Below are positions 43,501-50,978 of a stretch of DNA of 64,000 nucleotides, piece after piece. The notes below the pieces were generated by a model that was given only the letters and a program-made list of their open reading frames with translations, searched no databases and was not told where the DNA came from. This DNA comes from Microbacteriaceae bacterium. Its GTDB lineage: Bacteria; Actinomycetota; Actinomycetes; Actinomycetales; Microbacteriaceae. Position numbers and translations under genes: made by a program. The stretch spans positions 186,001 through 250,000 of the forward strand of contig WQZN01000003.1 of assembly GCA_009780695.1 (NCBI GenBank), in the 5' to 3' direction. The stretch's first letter is position 1, and every line of letters starts with the position of its first letter.

Positions 43501-44779
43501 CCGACGGCATGATGAAGGCGCCGGAGTAGATGTGCGCGGTCGCGAACCCCGTCGTCGTGCTCGTCGTCGGGGTCATGTTGTTGGAGATGTCGAAGTAGGT
43601 GTTGGTGCCCTTGCCGCAGTAGATGAACGCGGTGGTGGAGGTCGAGCAGTTCGTCGGTGTGTAGGTGTCGCCCGACGGCACCGGCAGCTCGATGCTGTTG
43701 GGAACCGTGTGGTTCGTGCCCGGCACCAGGGTGCCGACGTTGTGGTAGACCCCGGCGCCCGAGTCGGTCGTCGCGCGCAGGCCGGCGTTCTGCGCCGCGG
43801 TGCACACATTGATCTGGCCGCCCAGGGCTTGAACCGTGCTGGTCCCGTAGATCAGGTTGAACTGCTCGAGCGGCGGCGCCAGGTTGCAGTTGACGGCGGC
43901 GTACCAGGCCGAGCCCACGTAGTAGTGCCCCGGCGTCACGGTGATCGTCTTCGGCGTCTGGAACTGGACGCCGGCGTTCTGGTAGGTCGCCGTGGGATAG
44001 CTCGGGTAGTTCGGGTAAGAGGTCGAGAACGGGGAGTTGGTGTAGGCGCTCAGCACGTGGTTGGTGTTGCTCGCGCCCTGCCCCTCGGCCTGGCCGAGCA
44101 CCTGCGCGAGCGCCCGCAGGTAGACCCACGAGTCGTCGTAGCCGCCGACACCGCCGGACTGGGCGGCGCCGAGCCGGCACGTCGGGTCGCTCGTCGCGGT
44201 CGGGTGGTTGGTGGTGTAGCTCGCGATCCAGCCGTTGCAGCCCGACTGGTTGAGGTTGCTCGACGGCAGCCACCCGGGCGCGCCCTGGTTGCCTGCGATC
44301 GCCGGGGTGCCGGTGGTGTTTCCGCCGAAGCCGCCCGTGGTCGTCGCCGCGGTCGCGGTGTACGCCTGCGCGCCGGTCGGCGCGCCCGTGCCCGTCGGTG
44401 CGCCCGAGTACGCCGAGTAGCCGGAGCCGCCGGCCAGCGCGACCGGGGTCGTGCCGGAGGCGTTCTCGAAGCCTTCCTGGAAGACCACGGTCGGCGCGTT
44501 GGGCGTGCCCGCGGCGGCCAGGCGCCAGTCGGGGGCCGCCGCCGGGCTGGAGGCGGTCGAGGGGGAGGTCTGGCCGCCGGGCCAGACGACGGCGAGGGCG
44601 GCCACGAGGGCGAACGCCGCGCCGCACGCGAGGGAGAGCCGCGTGGCCCGCCGGCGCGCGGCTGTGCGCGGGCAGGCCGGTGCCGGGGTGCGACGCCGTC
44701 GGACGGTGCGCTGCGGGGCCGGCTGGGAGTGGCGCCCTGCGCGCGAGCGCGCACGGCGCCACGACTCGTTGCCGAACAC
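40589..44779 (-). CDS. Large surface adhesin, probable pilus tip protein
   Basis: A 1396-aa protein. A long Arg-rich n-region precedes the signal helix (residues about 48-68). Then come a lectin-like region with VVFQEGFENASGTTP, DUF11/prealbumin-like repeats (IDKSFSPATVETGQTSTLTF, LNIAKTFTGASVDPATGIGT), a choice-of-anchor-A-like domain (LNPMALNGGFTTLSTGDTSM, AAVGGNLHLTTGNYYAVS) and a C-terminal SpaA-like domain with E-box TYWLVETSAPTGYAL. The sorting signal is degenerate (QRPLLGG where LPLTGG is expected), followed by a membrane helix and Arg tail. Starting at GTG 44779 places a G8 tract 7 bases upstream. First structural gene of the pilus set. Confidence 0.85.
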   Translation of the reverse strand: MFGNESWRRARSRAGRHSQPAPQRTVRRRRTPAPACPRTAARRRATRLSLACGAAFALVAALAVVWPGGQTSPSTASSPAAAPDWRLAAAGTPNAPTVVFQEGFENASGTTPVALAGGSGYSAYSGAPTGTGAPTGAQAYTATAATTTGGFGGNTTGTPAIAGNQGAPGWLPSSNLNQSGCNGWIASYTTNHPTATSDPTCRLGAAQSGGVGGYDDSWVYLRALAQVLGQAEGQGASNTNHVLSAYTNSPFSTSYPNYPSYPTATYQNAGVQFQTPKTITVTPGHYYVGSAWYAAVNCNLAPPLEQFNLIYGTSTVQALGGQINVCTAAQNAGLRATTDSGAGVYHNVGTLVPGTNHTVPNSIELPVPSGDTYTPTNCSTSTTAFIYCGKGTNTYFDISNNMTPTTSTTTGFATAHIYSGAFIMPSGVTQVGLQLLNQQASGNGNDGAFDLPALVDATPTIDKSFSPATVETGQTSTLTFTVTNTSELAEKDDWAFTDQLPAGLTLANTTFGGTCANVAGTAFSRTGTAGGNTITVTGGDLAAGQASCTITANVTASATGTYTNSPNLTTESPAGNLTSRTGLLPGSPASVTFVQPTLAVSKQLGGSRQASGDQFTVAIHTGSATGPLLGSEPNATTTGTGSTVAAGTGTTGTQPAHTATTYYLTEAAAGTANLSQYTATITCTDSAGATTGLPSNQALPSSGYALTLGSASAAVSCVITNTPIAPPANLNIAKTFTGASVDPATGIGTATYSVAVTNSSATTSAYGPLTDTPGFASGVTATGASWTASGGPSGGSASGAGPYTLAPASTAIAGNATQTFTVKVTYAYSGSAGGSSGSSGASGSSSTLNPMALNGGFTTLSTGDTSMGNSSLEGSAAVGGNLHLTTGNYYAVSHSSGNAPTGYSLPVIDGDPTRLLIGGQFAPSGSSGVVQVSSSGNTASTQLGYVKVGNLGTLQVTSSNGQVWVANGAAGTQQAISDPNQPYVAGSGSTTAATASKVLSPNGFSGYFAGLSAAQTATTACLAGLGSNTSGVAQATLTGSDYAQSVNIVAGTTNLLQVPAGSPLLAGNRPLNLTGAALGATTTLVVQITGLASGGSVALPSLPSAASAPYVLWDLSGTAAGSAVTVGGNTIVGSVYAPGLTLTLNQNSPLDGSVFTQTLVTTGSGSIANYPFAGTVNCAGSGTVVTPPPSSGPAVPAGTCTGSSGNGLFNQAALPAGQESGSAADNSACGTLNALQLQKQNPSGVALDGSQWRLAADSGGSPGTASIPTVTASSSTGRFDVSGLPAGTYWLVETSAPTGYALASKGYQFTIAANGSITPGTSSSSALTAAMITSPSTGTWRITATDAPLYQRPLLGGRGPGALRGAGIGLLIAAAVCAAGAVRRRRPAPRRGRHLV

Positions 44780-44785
44780 AACACA

Positions 44786-44793
44786 CCCCCCCC
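44786..44793 (-). repeat. G8 homopolymer upstream of the adhesin start
   Basis: Eight consecutive G on the minus strand, within GAGGGGGGGG, lie 7-14 bases before GTG 44779. The run overlaps the place of the ribosome binding site. Length changes would alter spacing and could vary expression. Confidence 0.75.
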
Positions 44794-44973
44794 TCAGTGC
44801 ACGTTGCTCACCAGCGCCTCTCCCGGCCGACCAACTGCGGTGGGTCGACTCATCGGGAACACCCTGGAAGAGCGCTCGGCGCCGACGATCGGGCTCGTCG
44901 GCGCGCCGCGCCGGGTTGAGGCAAGACCATCATGAACGGGCGTTTTTGCCCGTGCCCGTCGGATCGGGGTGAA

Positions 44974-44992
44974 CTAGTACTTCTCCTAGTAC
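44974..44992. promoter_or_regulatory. CTAGTAC direct repeat, candidate operator of the pilus operon
   Basis: CTAGTAC occurs at 44974-44980 and 44986-44992, a 12-bp repeat step; on the minus strand it reads GTACTAGGAGAAGTACTAG. It lies 19 bp below the LuxR stop and about 200 bp before the adhesin start. The AT-containing pattern stands out from the GC-rich surroundings. The remaining leader (44780-44970) shows no gene. Confidence 0.55.
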
Positions 44993-45010
44993 CTCCGCAT
45001 TGAGGGGGTG

Positions 45011-46609
45011 CTAGATGAGTCCGCGGCGCTTGGCCTCCGCGATCATCCCCTCGCGCGAGCTCACGCCGAGCTTCGAGTAGATGGCCGCGATGTGCACCTT
45101 CGCCGTGTTCCGCGCGATGCCGAGCCGCTCGGCGGCCTCGCCGAGGGTCAGCCGCTGAGCGAGCAGGGCGACCACCCGGCTCTGCTGGGGCGTGAGACCG
45201 CTGAACGCGGGGCCGCCCGGCGGGAACGCGTCGACCGTGGCGCCCAGCTCGGCGAGGCCGTCCGGCTCCGCGCCCTTCGCGAAGGCCAGGGCGACGAGAG
45301 CGGTGAAGTCCTCGTGCGGCAGGCAGCTCAGTGCGATCACGATCTGGTTGTCGAGAGCGCGTTGCACGGCCTGCTCGAAGAGATCGCGGGCGGCCTGCAC
45401 GTCCCTGCGCCGCATCGCGACGGCGGCTTTGACGGTGAGGGCGGCGACCTGCGCACGCGGCCAGATGTCGGGGGTCTGCAGCACCTGGTCGGCGTCCGCC
45501 GTGGCACCGTCGTAGTCGTCGACCAGGAAACGCGACACGGCGAGCCGCGGATACACCGCGACGGGCCCGAGGCCCGCGGAGTCGGACTCGAGATTGCGGA
45601 CGGCGTGCTCGGGGACCCCGGAGTGGTCGTCGACGAAGGCTCGGGCGCTCGCCAGAAGACGGCGGTCGAGACCGTGGGCGCGCGCGATGCGCGGGCTCAC
45701 GGCCACGGCGTCCTCCAGGGCGCCGATCACGGTCGACGGTGCGACCTCGCGCGAGAGCGTGTCGACGACGGCCCGCAGCGCGACGGCGGCCAGGCGGTGA
45801 TCGGGGTTCGGCGTGGCGGCGACGAGGTCGAGCTCGGCCCGCGCGGTCTCGAAGTCGAGCCGGTCCTTCGCGCGGGACGCCAGCGCGAGGTGGGCGGTCT
45901 TGCGCAGCATGCGCATCGCGGGGCTGATCGAGGTGATGTCGAGATGACGTTCGAGCCACTCGTCGCTCGCGCTCCGCCGGCCGGCTAGGGAGTACAGCCA
46001 GGCCAGCTCGCCGCTCGAATCCGCGGCGACGCGTGGGTTGGCGTATTCGATGGCCTCGGCGTAGGCGCGGCCGAAGACCTCGACGGCCTCCTCGATGCGG
46101 GCGCCGGCCTCGAAGCTCATGCCGAGCAGGAACAGGATCGTCGGCAGCAGCTCGGCGCCCGCGGCAGGGGCGACGACGAAGCGCGAACGGATGAGGCTGA
46201 GCGCCTCGGCGGCATGCTCGACGGCCTTCGCATACTCGCCGAAGCCCCGCGCCGCAGTGGACGCGTCGGCGAGGTAGACCAAGCGGTCGAGCCCTGTCAG
46301 CGCCGGTGAGTTCGGGCGATGGGTCATCGCCGTGATCCGGGTCTGACCGCTCGAGACCGAGTGCCGGGCGAACCGCAGCACGCTCACCCAGCGCGGGTTC
46401 TCATCGAGATAGTCGGCGGGAAGCGCATCGGCGACCGCGCGGATGAGGGGGACCTCGTAGGAGGTCAGCTGCGACCAGTTCGCCTCGGCGAGGCTCGTCG
46501 CCCTGTCCCAGTCGCCGTCCGCCAGAGCCTGATAGATCGCGCGCGCGACGGAGCTCGGCTCACCGGAGGCGTCGGGACTGCCCCCTGCCTGGCCGGTTGG
46601 GTCGGGCAC
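45011..46609 (-). CDS. LuxR-family transcriptional regulator with TPR-like sensor region
   Basis: A 532-aa protein. Residues about 20-460 are all-helical, built of Ala-rich repeats (GEYAKAVEHAAEALSLI, RIEEAVEVFGRAYAEAIEYA) resembling the TPR/MalT-like sensor of large LuxR regulators, but without an N-terminal ATPase. The last 65 residues are the GerE/LuxR helix-turn-helix: LTPQQSRVVALLAQRLTLGE, then RNTAKVHIAAIYSKLGV. Start GTG 46609. It is immediately upstream of, and co-oriented with, the pilus genes, so it is the likely regulator of that island. The ligand or signal cannot be inferred. Confidence 0.85.
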   Translation of the reverse strand: MPDPTGQAGGSPDASGEPSSVARAIYQALADGDWDRATSLAEANWSQLTSYEVPLIRAVADALPADYLDENPRWVSVLRFARHSVSSGQTRITAMTHRPNSPALTGLDRLVYLADASTAARGFGEYAKAVEHAAEALSLIRSRFVVAPAAGAELLPTILFLLGMSFEAGARIEEAVEVFGRAYAEAIEYANPRVAADSSGELAWLYSLAGRRSASDEWLERHLDITSISPAMRMLRKTAHLALASRAKDRLDFETARAELDLVAATPNPDHRLAAVALRAVVDTLSREVAPSTVIGALEDAVAVSPRIARAHGLDRRLLASARAFVDDHSGVPEHAVRNLESDSAGLGPVAVYPRLAVSRFLVDDYDGATADADQVLQTPDIWPRAQVAALTVKAAVAMRRRDVQAARDLFEQAVQRALDNQIVIALSCLPHEDFTALVALAFAKGAEPDGLAELGATVDAFPPGGPAFSGLTPQQSRVVALLAQRLTLGEAAERLGIARNTAKVHIAAIYSKLGVSSREGMIAEAKRRGLI

Positions 46610-46648
46610 TTCGTGGATCGACTTCGCTCTCGGGTTCGGACAAAAACT

Positions 46649-46675
46649 CAGATTCCATCTGATGGCATCGTCAGA
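46649..46675. promoter_or_regulatory. Overlapping inverted repeats upstream of the LuxR gene
   Basis: CAGAT-TCC-ATCTG at 46649-46661 overlaps TCTGA-N8-TCAGA at 46658-46675. The first arm begins 40 bp before GTG 46609, an operator-like position. The rest of the gap 46610-46750 has an AT-rich patch (46641-46665) and TTAACC/TATAGCC at 46700-46720, which may hold the promoter. Confidence 0.4.
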
Positions 46676-46750
46676 CGTCGATCGCGCGGAGCCCTGCTAC
46701 TTAACCTTGGGTATAGCCCGTTCAGTTGAGCGCCTCGCCGAGGGCGCGGC

Positions 46751-47614
46751 TCAGCGCTCGGGGAAGCCGTTCGGGCGGCGCGCGAGCGTCGGGGTGAGGG
46801 CCGCGAGGCGCTGCGCCTCGCCCGCGAGGGCGCGGAATTCGCGGTCGCGGCGCACCGCGCTCACCGCGTGGAGCAGCGTCACGTCGTCGACGGCGGGCAG
46901 CGGGTGCACATAGCCGGATGCCTCGCGGGCCAGCCTGCTCGACAGCCCGGCCCGCGCCACGGGGGAGAGCGCCGCCTGGTGCGCGAGGAACGCGCTGATG
47001 CGGCGCGCCAGGGGGTCGGGCAGCGCGGCGACGTCGGCGACCTGGGCCCACCCGAACAACTGCGGGGGCAACGCGATCATCGTGGGCTGCAGCCGCGGCA
47101 TCCTCTCGTGCTGCGCGAACGTGCCGGCGAGCAGGTCGCCCACCCGCTTCGAGCGCCCGTTGAGGACGGCCACGATCACCGCGAGACCGCCGAGGGTCGA
47201 GTACACCTCGACGATGCCCGCGAGGGCGCGGATGAAGGCGTGGCGGATGCCGGCGGCGCCTCCGTCGTCGCGGACGATCCGCACCCCGGCCGCGAGGCGC
47301 CCCAGCGAGAGGCCGTGGGTCGCGACCTCCATCACGATCGGGTAGACCAGCACGGCCAGCACGAGGGCGACGATCGTGAGCGCGGCGCGCACGGCGCTGT
47401 CGAGGTGCGCCCCGAGCACCGCCAGCGGGATCTGCAGGATGAGCAGCAGCACGAGCGACGCCGCGAGGTCGATGGCCCCCGAGAGCGAACGCAGCAGGAA
47501 GCCCGCCGGGCGCACCGAGAGCGCGACGGCCTCGCCCGTGACGAGCTCGTCGTCGGTGTACGAACCCGGGGCGGTGGAGAACACCGTGGGCGCCGCTGAG
47601 GCCATGGCTATCAT
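46751..47614 (-). CDS. RDD-family membrane protein
   Basis: A 287-aa protein. Two to four membrane spans (residues about 45-70, 75-98 and 150-170) contain the RDD-type features: RPAGFLLRSLSGAIDLAAS at the first helix and HGLSLGRLAAGVRIVRDDGG, then GRSKRVGDLLAGT. The C-terminal 90 residues are cytoplasmic. It is found in actinobacteria beside SpoIIM, MoxR and DUF58 genes, as here. Transport or scaffold function is not known. ATG 47614 is used; an alternative ATG at 47605 is in frame. It is divergent from the SpoIIM gene with only 9 bp between start codons. Confidence 0.83.
   Translation of the reverse strand: MIAMASAAPTVFSTAPGSYTDDELVTGEAVALSVRPAGFLLRSLSGAIDLAASLVLLLILQIPLAVLGAHLDSAVRAALTIVALVLAVLVYPIVMEVATHGLSLGRLAAGVRIVRDDGGAAGIRHAFIRALAGIVEVYSTLGGLAVIVAVLNGRSKRVGDLLAGTFAQHERMPRLQPTMIALPPQLFGWAQVADVAALPDPLARRISAFLAHQAALSPVARAGLSSRLAREASGYVHPLPAVDDVTLLHAVSAVRRDREFRALAGEAQRLAALTPTLARRPNGFPER
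47609..47614 (+). promoter_or_regulatory. -10-like box of the SpoIIM-like gene, inside the RDD start region
   Basis: TATCAT ends 9 nt before ATG 47624, coinciding with the start codon of the divergent RDD gene. Confidence 0.35.
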
Positions 47615-47623
47615 CAAAGCACG

Positions 47624-48619
47624 ATGGACCTCGACGCCTATACGGCCGCCCACAGGGGCGAGTGGGACAGGCTGACGCAGCTCGCGGCGCAGCCGACGTT
47701 GTCGGGCCGTGAGGCGGACGAGCTCGTCGAGCTGTTCCAGACCGGGTCGGCGCAGCTGTCGGCGCTCTCGTCGAGCGTCGGGCAGAGCATCCCCGGCGAC
47801 CGCCTGTCCATCGCCCTGTCGCGCGCGCGGCTGCGCTTCACGGGTGCGAACGACAACCCGCTGCGCGCGATCCCGCGCTTCTTCGTGCTGCAGCTGCCTG
47901 CTGCGCTGTACCGCCTGCGCTGGCTGACGCTCGCGGTCGCGGCGGCGACGATCCTGATCGCGGTCGTGCTCGCGACCTGGGTGAACGGCGATCACGCCGT
48001 GCTCGCCGCGCTCGGCAACCAGGCCGACCTCAAGAAGCTCGTCGACAGCGAGTTCGTCGACTACTACCGCACGAACCCGGCCGCGAGCTTCTTCGGCCAG
48101 GTGTGGACCAACAACGCGTGGGTCGCCGCGCAGTCCATCGCGTTCGGCATCACGGGCATCTACCCGGCGGTCGTCGTCGTGCAGAACGCCGTCAACGTCG
48201 GCATCGACGCGGCCGCGATGTTCGCCTTCGGCAAGGGGGACGTCTTCTTCTCGTTCGTGCTGCCCCACGGCATGCTCGAGCTCACCTCGATCTTCGTCGC
48301 GGCGTCGGCGGGCTTCCGCATCTTCTGGGCCTGGGTCGTACCGGGTGCGCGCACGCGCTCGCGCTCGCTCGCGGAAGAGGGGCGCTCGCTGTTCATCGTC
48401 GCCATCGGGCTGACGATGTCGCTGTTCGTCTCGGGCGTCATCGAGGGCTTCGTCACCCCGTCGCACCTGCCGGTGTGGCTCAAGATCTCGATCGGCGCGG
48501 TCGCCCTCGCCGCATTCCTCGCCTACATGCTCGTGGTGGGCGGCCGTGCGGCGCGGGCGGGCGAGACGGGCGACCTCGACGCGGCCGATCGCGGCGCGAC
48601 CCAGCTGGTGGCGGGGTAG
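47624..48619 (+). CDS. SpoIIM-like (stage II sporulation protein M family) membrane protein
   Basis: A 331-aa protein with a soluble N-terminal helical region (residues 1-95), then five or six membrane helices. The motifs TNNAWVAAQSIAFGITGIYPA, MFAFGKGDVFFSFVLPHGMLE and the Gly/Pro-rich HGMLELTSIFVAA are those of the SpoIIM/COG1300 family, with the conserved Glu in a membrane helix. In non-sporulating actinobacteria it stands with RDD, MoxR and DUF58 proteins. No sporulation role is implied. It is convergent with nothing and precedes an MFS gene with no gap. Confidence 0.87.
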   Translation: MDLDAYTAAHRGEWDRLTQLAAQPTLSGREADELVELFQTGSAQLSALSSSVGQSIPGDRLSIALSRARLRFTGANDNPLRAIPRFFVLQLPAALYRLRWLTLAVAAATILIAVVLATWVNGDHAVLAALGNQADLKKLVDSEFVDYYRTNPAASFFGQVWTNNAWVAAQSIAFGITGIYPAVVVVQNAVNVGIDAAAMFAFGKGDVFFSFVLPHGMLELTSIFVAASAGFRIFWAWVVPGARTRSRSLAEEGRSLFIVAIGLTMSLFVSGVIEGFVTPSHLPVWLKISIGAVALAAFLAYMLVVGGRAARAGETGDLDAADRGATQLVAG

Positions 48620-49993
48620 GTGACGGCGGCGGGGCAGGGTGCCGCGGCTGCGGCATCCTCGACGACGCCCGCCTCGGTCTGGAAGAACACGAACTTCCGC
48701 CGGCTCTGGGTCGGCGAGAGCCTGAGCCAGGTCGGTGAGAACCTCGGCACGCTCGCCGTGCCGGTGATCGCCGTGGTCATGCTGCACGCGACCGCGCAGC
48801 AGGTCGGCTATCTGACCGCCGCGCAGCAGTTCGCGTTCCTCGTCATCGGGCTGCCGGTCGGCGCGTGGGTCGACCGCATGCGCAAGCGGCGGGTGATGAT
48901 CGCGGCGGATGCCGTGCGCGCCGCCGCCCTGCTCACCGTGCCCGGCGCGTGGCTGCTCGGCGCGCTGCACATCTGGCAGCTCTATGCCGTGGCGGCGGTC
49001 GTCGGCGGCGCGACGGTGTTCTTCGACGTCACGTACCAGAGCATCGTGCCGCGGCTCGTCGCGTCCGAGCAGGTCGCGCCCGCGAACTCGGGGCTCGAGA
49101 CGAGCGCCCAGGTCGCGCGGGTCGGGGGCCCGGCGCTCGCGGGCGCGCTGCTCGCGGTGGTGAAGGCACCCGTGCTGCTCTTCGCGACCGCCCTGGGCTA
49201 CGTCGCGTCGATGATCGCGGTGGCGACGATCCGCGACGACGAGGCCCGGCACGAGGCATCCGCCCACGACTCGCTGCGCCGCGAGATCGCCGAGGGCCTG
49301 CGCTTCGTCTTCGGGCACGACCTGCTGCGGCGCATCACCATCAACACGGCGGCGATGAACCTGTTCGACGGGCTCATGACGACGCTCATCCCGCTCTTCG
49401 TGCTGCGGCAGCTGGGCTTCGCGCCCGCCGTCTACGGGCTCGTCGAGGGCATCGGCGCGATCGGCGGGATCCTCGGCGCGCTCGCCACGCCCCGGCTCAT
49501 GAAGCGCGTCGGCGAGGGCTCGCTCATCGTATGGGGCGCGCTCGGCTCGACCGCCGGCTCGGCGCTCTTCATGGTCGCCGCGCTCGTGCCGCACGGGCCC
49601 GACGCGACCCGGGTCGCGGGCGTTCCGCTCGCCCCGGTCGCGTTCCTCATCGGCGGCATGTTCGTGTTCAGCTTCACGGTGCTGAACTACAACATCGCCC
49701 AGGTCTCGTTCCGGCAGCGGCTGTGCCCGCCGCGACTGCTCGGGCGCATGAACGCGTCGATCCGCTTCGTCGTGTGGGGCGTGATGCCGATCGCCGCGGC
49801 GGCCGCGGGGTGGCTCGGCGGGGCGTGGGGAGTGCAGCCCACCATGTGGGCGGGCGTCGCGGCATCCGCCGTCGCCACCCTCGCGATCCTCTTCTTCTCG
49901 CCGCTGCGCACGATGAAGAAGCTGCCCGACGCGCTCGCGGGCGCCGAGTCGTCACAAAGTCGGGGATCCGCCCGGGACACGCCGACTTCGTGA
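48620..49993 (+). CDS. MFS transporter (enterobactin-exporter-like group)
   Basis: A 457-aa protein with 12 membrane helices. The opening FRRLWVGESLSQVGENLGTL and the loop-2 motif GAWVDRMRKRRVMIAADAVR are typical of the MFS_3 drug and siderophore exporter group. NASIRFVVWGVMPIAAAAAG is in the C-half. Substrate unknown. It starts at GTG 48620, directly after the SpoIIM stop. The last 14 residues are encoded by one arm of a hairpin at 49951-49994, which covers the stop codon. An aquaporin gene converges 17 bp downstream. Confidence 0.85.
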   Translation: MTAAGQGAAAAASSTTPASVWKNTNFRRLWVGESLSQVGENLGTLAVPVIAVVMLHATAQQVGYLTAAQQFAFLVIGLPVGAWVDRMRKRRVMIAADAVRAAALLTVPGAWLLGALHIWQLYAVAAVVGGATVFFDVTYQSIVPRLVASEQVAPANSGLETSAQVARVGGPALAGALLAVVKAPVLLFATALGYVASMIAVATIRDDEARHEASAHDSLRREIAEGLRFVFGHDLLRRITINTAAMNLFDGLMTTLIPLFVLRQLGFAPAVYGLVEGIGAIGGILGALATPRLMKRVGEGSLIVWGALGSTAGSALFMVAALVPHGPDATRVAGVPLAPVAFLIGGMFVFSFTVLNYNIAQVSFRQRLCPPRLLGRMNASIRFVVWGVMPIAAAAAGWLGGAWGVQPTMWAGVAASAVATLAILFFSPLRTMKKLPDALAGAESSQSRGSARDTPTS

Positions 49994-49994
49994 C
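49951..49994. terminator. Hairpin over the MFS stop codon
   Basis: GTCACAAAGTCGG (49951-49963) pairs with CCGACTTCGTGAC (49982-49994) with one mismatch and an 18-nt loop. It may terminate both convergent genes. A related arm GTCACGAAATCGG occurs at 56012-56024 near the DUF4350 stop. Confidence 0.55.
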
Positions 49995-50010
49995 GACCGG
50001 CGCCGGCGCG

Positions 50011-50802
50011 TTACGCCGCGAGCGTGAAGGTCCGGCCGAAGAGCGGCTTGTAGAGGATGCCGGCGAGCAGGCCTCCCACGATCGGGAAGACGATGAACAC
50101 CCACAGCTGGCCCCAGGCCCAGCCGCCGCCGTAGACGGCCGCCGCGATCGAGCGCGCCGGGTTCACCGAGGTGTTGTCGATCGGGATCGTGATGAGGTGG
50201 ATGAGCGTCAGCGAGAGGCCGATCGCGAGCGGCGCGAAGCCGACGGCGCCGATCTTGGCGGTGGTGCCGAGCACCACGAAGACGAAGATCGCCGTGAAGA
50301 CGATCTCGACCACGATCGCGCCGCCGAGGCCGAAGTGGCCGGGGGAGTGGGCGCCGTAGCCGTTGGACGCGAAGCCGTTCTTGTGCGCCGCGGCGAAGAA
50401 CCCGGAGCCGCTCGAGGCGATGAGCGCGATGATCGACGACCCGGCCACGCCGCCGACGACCTGCGCGACGAGGTAGCCGCCGACCTCGCGCCACGGGAAG
50501 CGGCCCGCGGCGGCGACGCCGAGGGTGATCGCCGGGTTGAAGTGGCCGCCCGAGATCGGGCCGAACGCGTACGCGCCGACGACGACCGTGAGGCCGAAGG
50601 CGAGCGCGACGCCGAGGAAGCCGACGCCGAGCGAGTTCGAGGCGGCCGAGGGGAAGTTCGCCGCGAACACGGCGGTTCCGACACCGCCGGCGACGAGCAG
50701 CAGCGTGCCGAGGAACTCGGCCGCGAGGCGGTTGAAGAAGCTCGAGCTCGGGCTCGGCTCGGGGATCGTGGGCTCTGCGGGAATCGCCGGTTCCGTTGTC
50801 AT
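50011..50802 (-). CDS. aqpZ: Aquaporin (MIP family, AqpZ-like water channel)
   Basis: A 263-aa protein with six membrane helices and the two half-helix NPA motifs: SGGHFNPAITLG and DNTSVNPARSIAAAVYGG. His in LSLTLIHLITIP and Arg after the second NPA give the narrow selectivity filter of water-specific AqpZ channels rather than glycerol facilitators. A Pro/Glu-rich 25-residue N-terminal tail is extra. ATG 50802 with AAGGAACC upstream is chosen over a longer frame. It is convergent with the MFS gene. Confidence 0.9.
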   Translation of the reverse strand: MTTEPAIPAEPTIPEPSPSSSFFNRLAAEFLGTLLLVAGGVGTAVFAANFPSAASNSLGVGFLGVALAFGLTVVVGAYAFGPISGGHFNPAITLGVAAAGRFPWREVGGYLVAQVVGGVAGSSIIALIASSGSGFFAAAHKNGFASNGYGAHSPGHFGLGGAIVVEIVFTAIFVFVVLGTTAKIGAVGFAPLAIGLSLTLIHLITIPIDNTSVNPARSIAAAVYGGGWAWGQLWVFIVFPIVGGLLAGILYKPLFGRTFTLAA

Positions 50803-50978
50803 CGCGCTGGTTCCTTTTCGTCTTCCAGACTGCGGGGGAGTGTCCCCCTTACACAGGACGGTAACGGGCGGCGCACGAGAAAGGAACAGCACACGCGGCG
50901 CGAGCGAGCGGCGTCGAACCGGTGAACGCCGCGTGGCATGTTGCAGGGTGCCACGCCTTTCGGGTTAGGAATGGAGCC

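Noticed and set aside
38925-44786. A single 1953-aa minus-strand frame spanning adhesin and pilin
   Set aside because: Its first two thirds are an Arg/Pro/His-rich shadow of the 1396-aa adhesin; only the last 514 residues, with their own signal peptide and start at 40469, are a real protein.
44936-44953. Terminator hairpin ACGGGC-GTTTTT-GCCCGT after luxR
   Set aside because: The T run is in the loop and not after the stem in the direction of luxR transcription, so it is not a convincing intrinsic terminator.
47624-48619. Sporulation function for the SpoIIM-like protein
   Set aside because: The family is widespread in non-sporulating actinobacteria beside MoxR/DUF58 genes; no other sporulation gene is present.
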